Shown here: piece after piece, positions 63,731 to 64,000 of the stretch
How the letters are laid out: each line of letters starts with the position of its first letter
Position numbering within the stretch: the stretch's first letter is position 1
From: Verrucomicrobium spinosum DSM 4136 = JCM 18804
Lineage (GTDB): Bacteria > Verrucomicrobiota > Verrucomicrobiia > Verrucomicrobiales > Verrucomicrobiaceae
Assembly: GCF_000172155.1 (NCBI RefSeq)
Contig: NZ_ABIZ01000001.1
Coordinates: 6,543,105 to 6,607,104, forward strand
DNA length: 64,000 bases
Reading direction: 5' to 3'
Notes under the pieces: model-generated
Database searches by the model: none
Told to the model about the DNA's origin: nothing
Seen by the model: only the letters and a program-made list of their open reading frames with translations
Translations under genes and position numbers: made by a program

Positions 63731-63896
63731 CCCGTTTGGATCTGAACATCCGCATGGGGCAGGTTCATTTAAGGAACTGAGTACTGCCACCTCCGGGTTG
63801 CGTTCCTTCCAAGCCTGGACGGCGGCGCTCATCGGTTGGGAACGCGATTCGCCACCTCTTTGCACACATACCCAGCGCTTCCATCCAAACAGGTCC

Positions 63897-64000
63897 TCAG
63901 TAGATCGTCGCCCGGGTGTTGAATGGATCGATCAAGACCGCCCGGTAGTTGTCCGCCGGCACCTCCGTGTCCTCTGTAGCGGGCCCATACTCGGCCACAA
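63897..64000 (-). CDS. C-terminal end of a protein cut by the window edge
   Basis: The minus-strand frame entering from the right edge reads VAEYGPATEDTEVPADNYRA, then VLIDPFNTRATIY and a TGA at 63897-63899. It looks protein-coding (regular composition, GC-rich third positions), but 34 residues are too few to name a family. The 166 bp between it and the NodB gene hold no further gene. Confidence 0.45.
   Translation of the reverse strand, partial: VAEYGPATEDTEVPADNYRAVLIDPFNTRATIY

Overview
The window looks like a chromosomal segment of a GC-rich bacterium of the phylum Verrucomicrobiota (Verrucomicrobium/Prosthecobacter-like). The main evidence is a 'Verru_Chthon cassette' of four pseudopilin-like genes at the left edge (order D-B-C-A, minus strand). 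A DUF1553/DUF1549 cytochrome-type protein paired with a DUF1501 protein, an arylsulfatase, an AXE1-type esterase and TSP3-repeat giant proteins fit the same group. No rRNA, tRNA or CRISPR array was seen.

Layout. 1-2716: Verru_Chthon cassette (protein A is cut by the window edge). 2821-4246: an intact IS4-family element with 17-bp terminal repeats and a 9-bp target duplication. 4247-12950: a mobile-element graveyard. It holds a duplicated tail of the esterase gene found about 21 kb away, IS66 debris, a RAYT-type transposase, a truncated RHS toxin end with its probable immunity gene, and an IS66 element whose tnpC is split exactly by an antisense group II intron. 12952-25219: a probable immunity gene and a 3951-residue secreted RHS protein (signal peptide, about 900 residues of Ca-binding TSP3-like repeats, Ig-like domains, YD repeats, HNH-like C-terminal toxin). 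Both RHS toxin/immunity units are followed by the same dyad-containing repeat with the loop TTGGCA, which is the most unusual pattern in the window.

25632-33399: AXE1-like esterase, then divergently a sulfatase, a sensor kinase with discoidin-like periplasmic domains, its NarL-type response regulator and an acyltransferase-3 membrane protein. This looks like a polysaccharide-sensing and -modification locus. 33694-44897: a molybdopterin oxidoreductase and two divergent peptide ABC transporters. One is complete (YejBEA-type plus separate OppD/OppF), with 4-bp overlaps at every junction. The other (OppA-OppB-OppC) lacks ATPases and may borrow them.

44899-52024: Gfo/Idh/MocA oxidoreductase and parallel beta-helix protein (overlapping pair), then divergently acetate kinase and long-form phosphotransacetylase. 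52035-52972: RES/Xre toxin-antitoxin pair with a palindromic operator. 53034-64000: C39-like peptidase, a coiled-coil hypothetical protein, the DUF1501/DUF1553 pair, a GT39-like membrane glycosyltransferase, a NodB-type deacetylase and a partial ORF at the right edge.

All homology statements rest on motif recognition and recall of family features. No database search was run.
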